Assembly: GCA_002387725.1 (NCBI GenBank) | Contig: DGKK01000049.1 | Span: 1-22,400 of the forward strand | Origin: Nitrospirae bacterium UBA4572 | GTDB lineage: Bacteria; Nitrospirota; Leptospirillia; Leptospirillales; Leptospirillaceae | DNA length: 22,400 nucleotides | Direction of reading: 5' to 3' | Shown: piece after piece, positions 21,800-22,400 of the stretch | Numbering within the stretch: position 1 is the first letter of the stretch | How the letters are laid out: each line of letters opens with the position of its first letter | The notes under the pieces: generated by a model | Told to the model about the DNA's origin: nothing | Seen by the model: only the letters and a program-made list of their open reading frames with translations | The model's database searches: none | Translations under genes and position numbers: made by a program

Positions 21800-22400
21800 T
21801 CATGAAGATGCGGAAATTTCCTCCCCGGCCACCACCACCGTGTTTCCCCCCCGGTCCTTGCCCCGGTAGAGGGCCCGGTCGGCGGCTCCGAAGACCTCCG
21901 GCTCCTTCCCGCGACCCTCCCCCCCGAAGACCGCCACCCCGAGGCTTGGAGGGCAAAAATGACGGAAGGAGCTCTTCTTTCCGGTCTCATCGCGGGTCAT
22001 CACCTCAAAGGGGCGGGCGAGGGAGAGGCGGATCTTTTCGGCCGCCGACCGGGCTTCAAGAGCCGCCGCCTTCCTCTCGGGATGAAGCCCCCCGAGAAGG
22101 ACCGCGAATTCGTCCCCTCCCAGGCGCGCCACCAGATCGCTTTGGCGTACCGACTCCCGGAGCCGCCTGGCGGATTCCCGGAGAACCTCATCCCCCGCCG
22201 GGTGTCCCCGGAGATCATTGAGGGCCTTGAACCGGTCGAGGTCAATCAGAATCAGCGCCCCCCGATGCTTTCCCGAGGCCGCCTCGCGAAGAGCCCGGGC
22301 AAATCGGTCGTTGAACAGTCTCCTGTTGGGAATGTCGGTGAGGGGATCGGAGTTGGCGGCCTCCGACAGGACCTCATTTTCCTCGAGAAGCTCCGAGACG
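21800..22400 (-). CDS. Diguanylate cyclase (GGDEF domain), N terminus outside window
   Basis: The C-terminal 200 residues of a protein that makes cyclic di-GMP from two GTP. The visible part starts with a charged helix (VSELLEENEVLSEAANS), the usual signalling linker, then DPLTDIPNRRLF, ALILIDLDRFKALND, GHPAGDEVL, and the intact active site RLGGDEF. An RxxD inhibitory site (RQSD) lies five residues before GGDEF, so product inhibition is expected. PSLGVAVFGGEG and ADRALYRGKDRGGN follow as in active enzymes. DIPNR instead of the usual GLPNR is a minor variant. The N-terminal sensor domain lies beyond the right edge, so the stimulus is unknown. It ends 105 bases before the yyaL start. Confidence 0.95.
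   Translation of the reverse strand, partial: VSELLEENEVLSEAANSDPLTDIPNRRLFNDRFARALREAASGKHRGALILIDLDRFKALNDLRGHPAGDEVLRESARRLRESVRQSDLVARLGGDEFAVLLGGLHPERKAAALEARSAAEKIRLSLARPFEVMTRDETGKKSSFRHFCPPSLGVAVFGGEGRGKEPEVFGAADRALYRGKDRGGNTVVVAGEEISASS

Overview
The window is ordinary, compact chromosomal DNA of a diderm bacterium. Every gene I accept lies on the minus strand, so transcription runs from high to low coordinates. The gene set (MreBCD, PBP2 and RodA, two exported proteins, a lipoprotein with a lipobox, RNase G, HtpX) fits a rod-shaped or curved Gram-negative cell. The sequence is moderately GC-rich. The general look of the proteins reminds me of Nitrospirota such as Leptospirillum, but nothing in the window proves this and I treat it as a guess.

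Layout in the direction of transcription. (1) 22400-19006: the C-terminal part of a diguanylate cyclase (cut by the window edge), a YyaL-type thioredoxin-domain protein, and an overlapping carboxylesterase. (2) 18750-16270: a small helical protein, a candidate 35-residue membrane peptide, an exported protein of unknown function, then def and fmt, the pair that removes and adds the formyl group at protein N termini. (3) 16136-14563: htpX (membrane protein quality control) and rpe, overlapping by one base. (4) 14416-8575: an RDD membrane protein followed by the cell-shape cluster mreB-mreC-mreD-mrdA-rodA, tightly packed, with overlaps at the last three junctions and four of five genes starting at GTG or TTG. 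(5) 8447-5112: RNase G, a lipoprotein resembling the C-terminal domain of CcmI, folB, and an unrecognised eight-helix membrane protein. (6) 4850-1755: a 2[4Fe-4S] ferredoxin, a B12-binding-type radical SAM protein, then rplM and rpsI, ended by a strong intrinsic terminator. (7) 1659-61: argC and a DUF3617-like exported protein. A ribosome binding site at the left edge suggests another minus-strand gene just outside.

I found no tRNA, rRNA, CRISPR array, insertion sequence or clear mobile element, and no convincing new multi-gene system. The points most worth a second look are: a three-arm alternative pairing in the yyaL leader that could expose or hide its ribosome binding site; the radical SAM protein with an extra C-terminal alpha/beta domain placed directly before the ribosomal protein genes; the small membrane peptide at 18228-18335; and the uncharacterised membrane protein at 5112-5951. 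Start codons were re-chosen by ribosome binding site and family length in rplM, rng, the lipoprotein gene, the RDD gene, htpX, fmt, the helical protein gene, the esterase gene and yyaL.
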